A DNA stretch of 64,000 nt. Source: Streptomyces massasporeus. Lineage in GTDB: Bacteria; Actinomycetota; Actinomycetes; Streptomycetales; Streptomycetaceae. The DNA lies in NCBI RefSeq assembly GCF_014648995.1, contig NZ_BMSE01000014.1:1-64000 (forward strand), given 5' to 3'. Shown piece by piece: positions 63,874 to 64,000 of the stretch (positions within the stretch are counted from its first letter, which is position 1; each line of letters begins with the position of its first letter). A program made the position numbers and the translations under genes. Under the pieces are notes generated by a model. The model saw only the letters and a list, made by a program, of their open reading frames with translations, was not told the DNA's origin and did no database searches.

Positions 63874-64000
63874 GGCCCGCCTGAGCGTCGTTGCGCCCCC
63901 GGCGCCTGGCCCCGCCCTCTGCCGCGTCCGCCTCGTCGCGTGCCGTGAAGGCCCGGGTGAGCGTGTCGCTCGCCCGCCGCACGGCCTCCGGGCTGCCCTG
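63821..64000 (-). CDS. C-terminal part of an unknown protein (cut by window edge)
   Basis: From the right edge a minus-strand frame reads QGSPEAVRRASDTLTRAFTA, then RDEADAAEGGARRRGRNDAQ, and stops with TGA at 63821. The codon pattern is good up to the first 100 bases. It would overlap the start of the frameshifted gene by 53 bases, which is more than usual, so the exact end is uncertain. No family is recognised. Confidence 0.4.
   Translation of the reverse strand, partial: QGSPEAVRRASDTLTRAFTARDEADAAEGGARRRGRNDAQAGRAVSGAAGGPARTGSVG

Overview
The window looks like chromosomal DNA of a Streptomyces-type actinomycete. It is very GC-rich, third codon positions are almost all G or C, and GTG/TTG starts are common. 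Marker families are Streptomyces-typical: a snapalysin with its divergent LysR partner, LAXTG surface proteins, an ECF41 sigma factor, a BlaA/BlaB-type regulator pair, and DUF6479, DUF5994 and DUF4328 proteins. I saw no tRNA, rRNA, phage, intact insertion sequence or CRISPR array.

Layout. 1-11.4 kb: a Glu/Pro/Thr-rich protein cut by the left edge; a PhoX-type phosphatase behind a PHO box; snpR/snpA; a membrane endonuclease/phosphatase-fold protein and an alpha/beta hydrolase; a MocR-type regulator with a TTA codon; two membrane proteins; a membrane PP2C phosphatase. 11.4-17.3 kb: the most unusual locus. It has a degenerate caspase-like/TPR-like protein, an EACC1-type small protein, a 966-residue protein joining caspase, transmembrane, solute-binding-like and von Willebrand A domains, and a solute-binding lipoprotein without a transporter. 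The last three genes each carry one TTA codon. Reading by eye, the only other TTA codon I found in the window is in the MocR gene. 17.4-19.2 kb: small secreted and membrane proteins, an anti-sigma-type ATPase joined to an RHS relic.

19.2-31 kb: an HTH-TPR regulator, a permease/TIGR03943 pair, a GAF-ANTAR regulator, a lipoprotein, an editing-less threonyl-tRNA synthetase behind a Thr-codon attenuator, a PPOX protein, ECF41 sigma and YceI genes sharing a divergent promoter, a nucleoside hydrolase, and a DUF2975 protein with a probable leaderless mRNA. 30-42 kb: sortase-type surface proteins, an alpha-glucosidase, secreted proteins including a zinc protease, a beta-lactamase-fold hydrolase and a TerB-like protein, separated by several tandem repeat arrays.

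42-47 kb is a beta-lactam response module (blaB-like, blaA-like, a PBP, a class A beta-lactamase lipoprotein). 47-54 kb holds an RlmA/TlrB-type methyltransferase with a possible leader-peptide attenuator, a pectate-lyase-like enzyme, a CtaG-family protein, and a tightly overlapping operon of anchored protein, class F sortase, ECF sigma factor and putative membrane partner. 54-60 kb has a FAD oxidoreductase and a MoxR-ATPase / HExxH-vWA operon with an unknown third protein. 60-64 kb carries a GH97 remnant, prolyl aminopeptidase, ankyrin protein, a LysR/SnoaL divergent pair, and a frameshifted DUF6896-like gene at the right edge.

All family names come from motif recognition by eye; no database search was run. 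Start codons were chosen from ribosome binding sites, overlaps and family boundaries.
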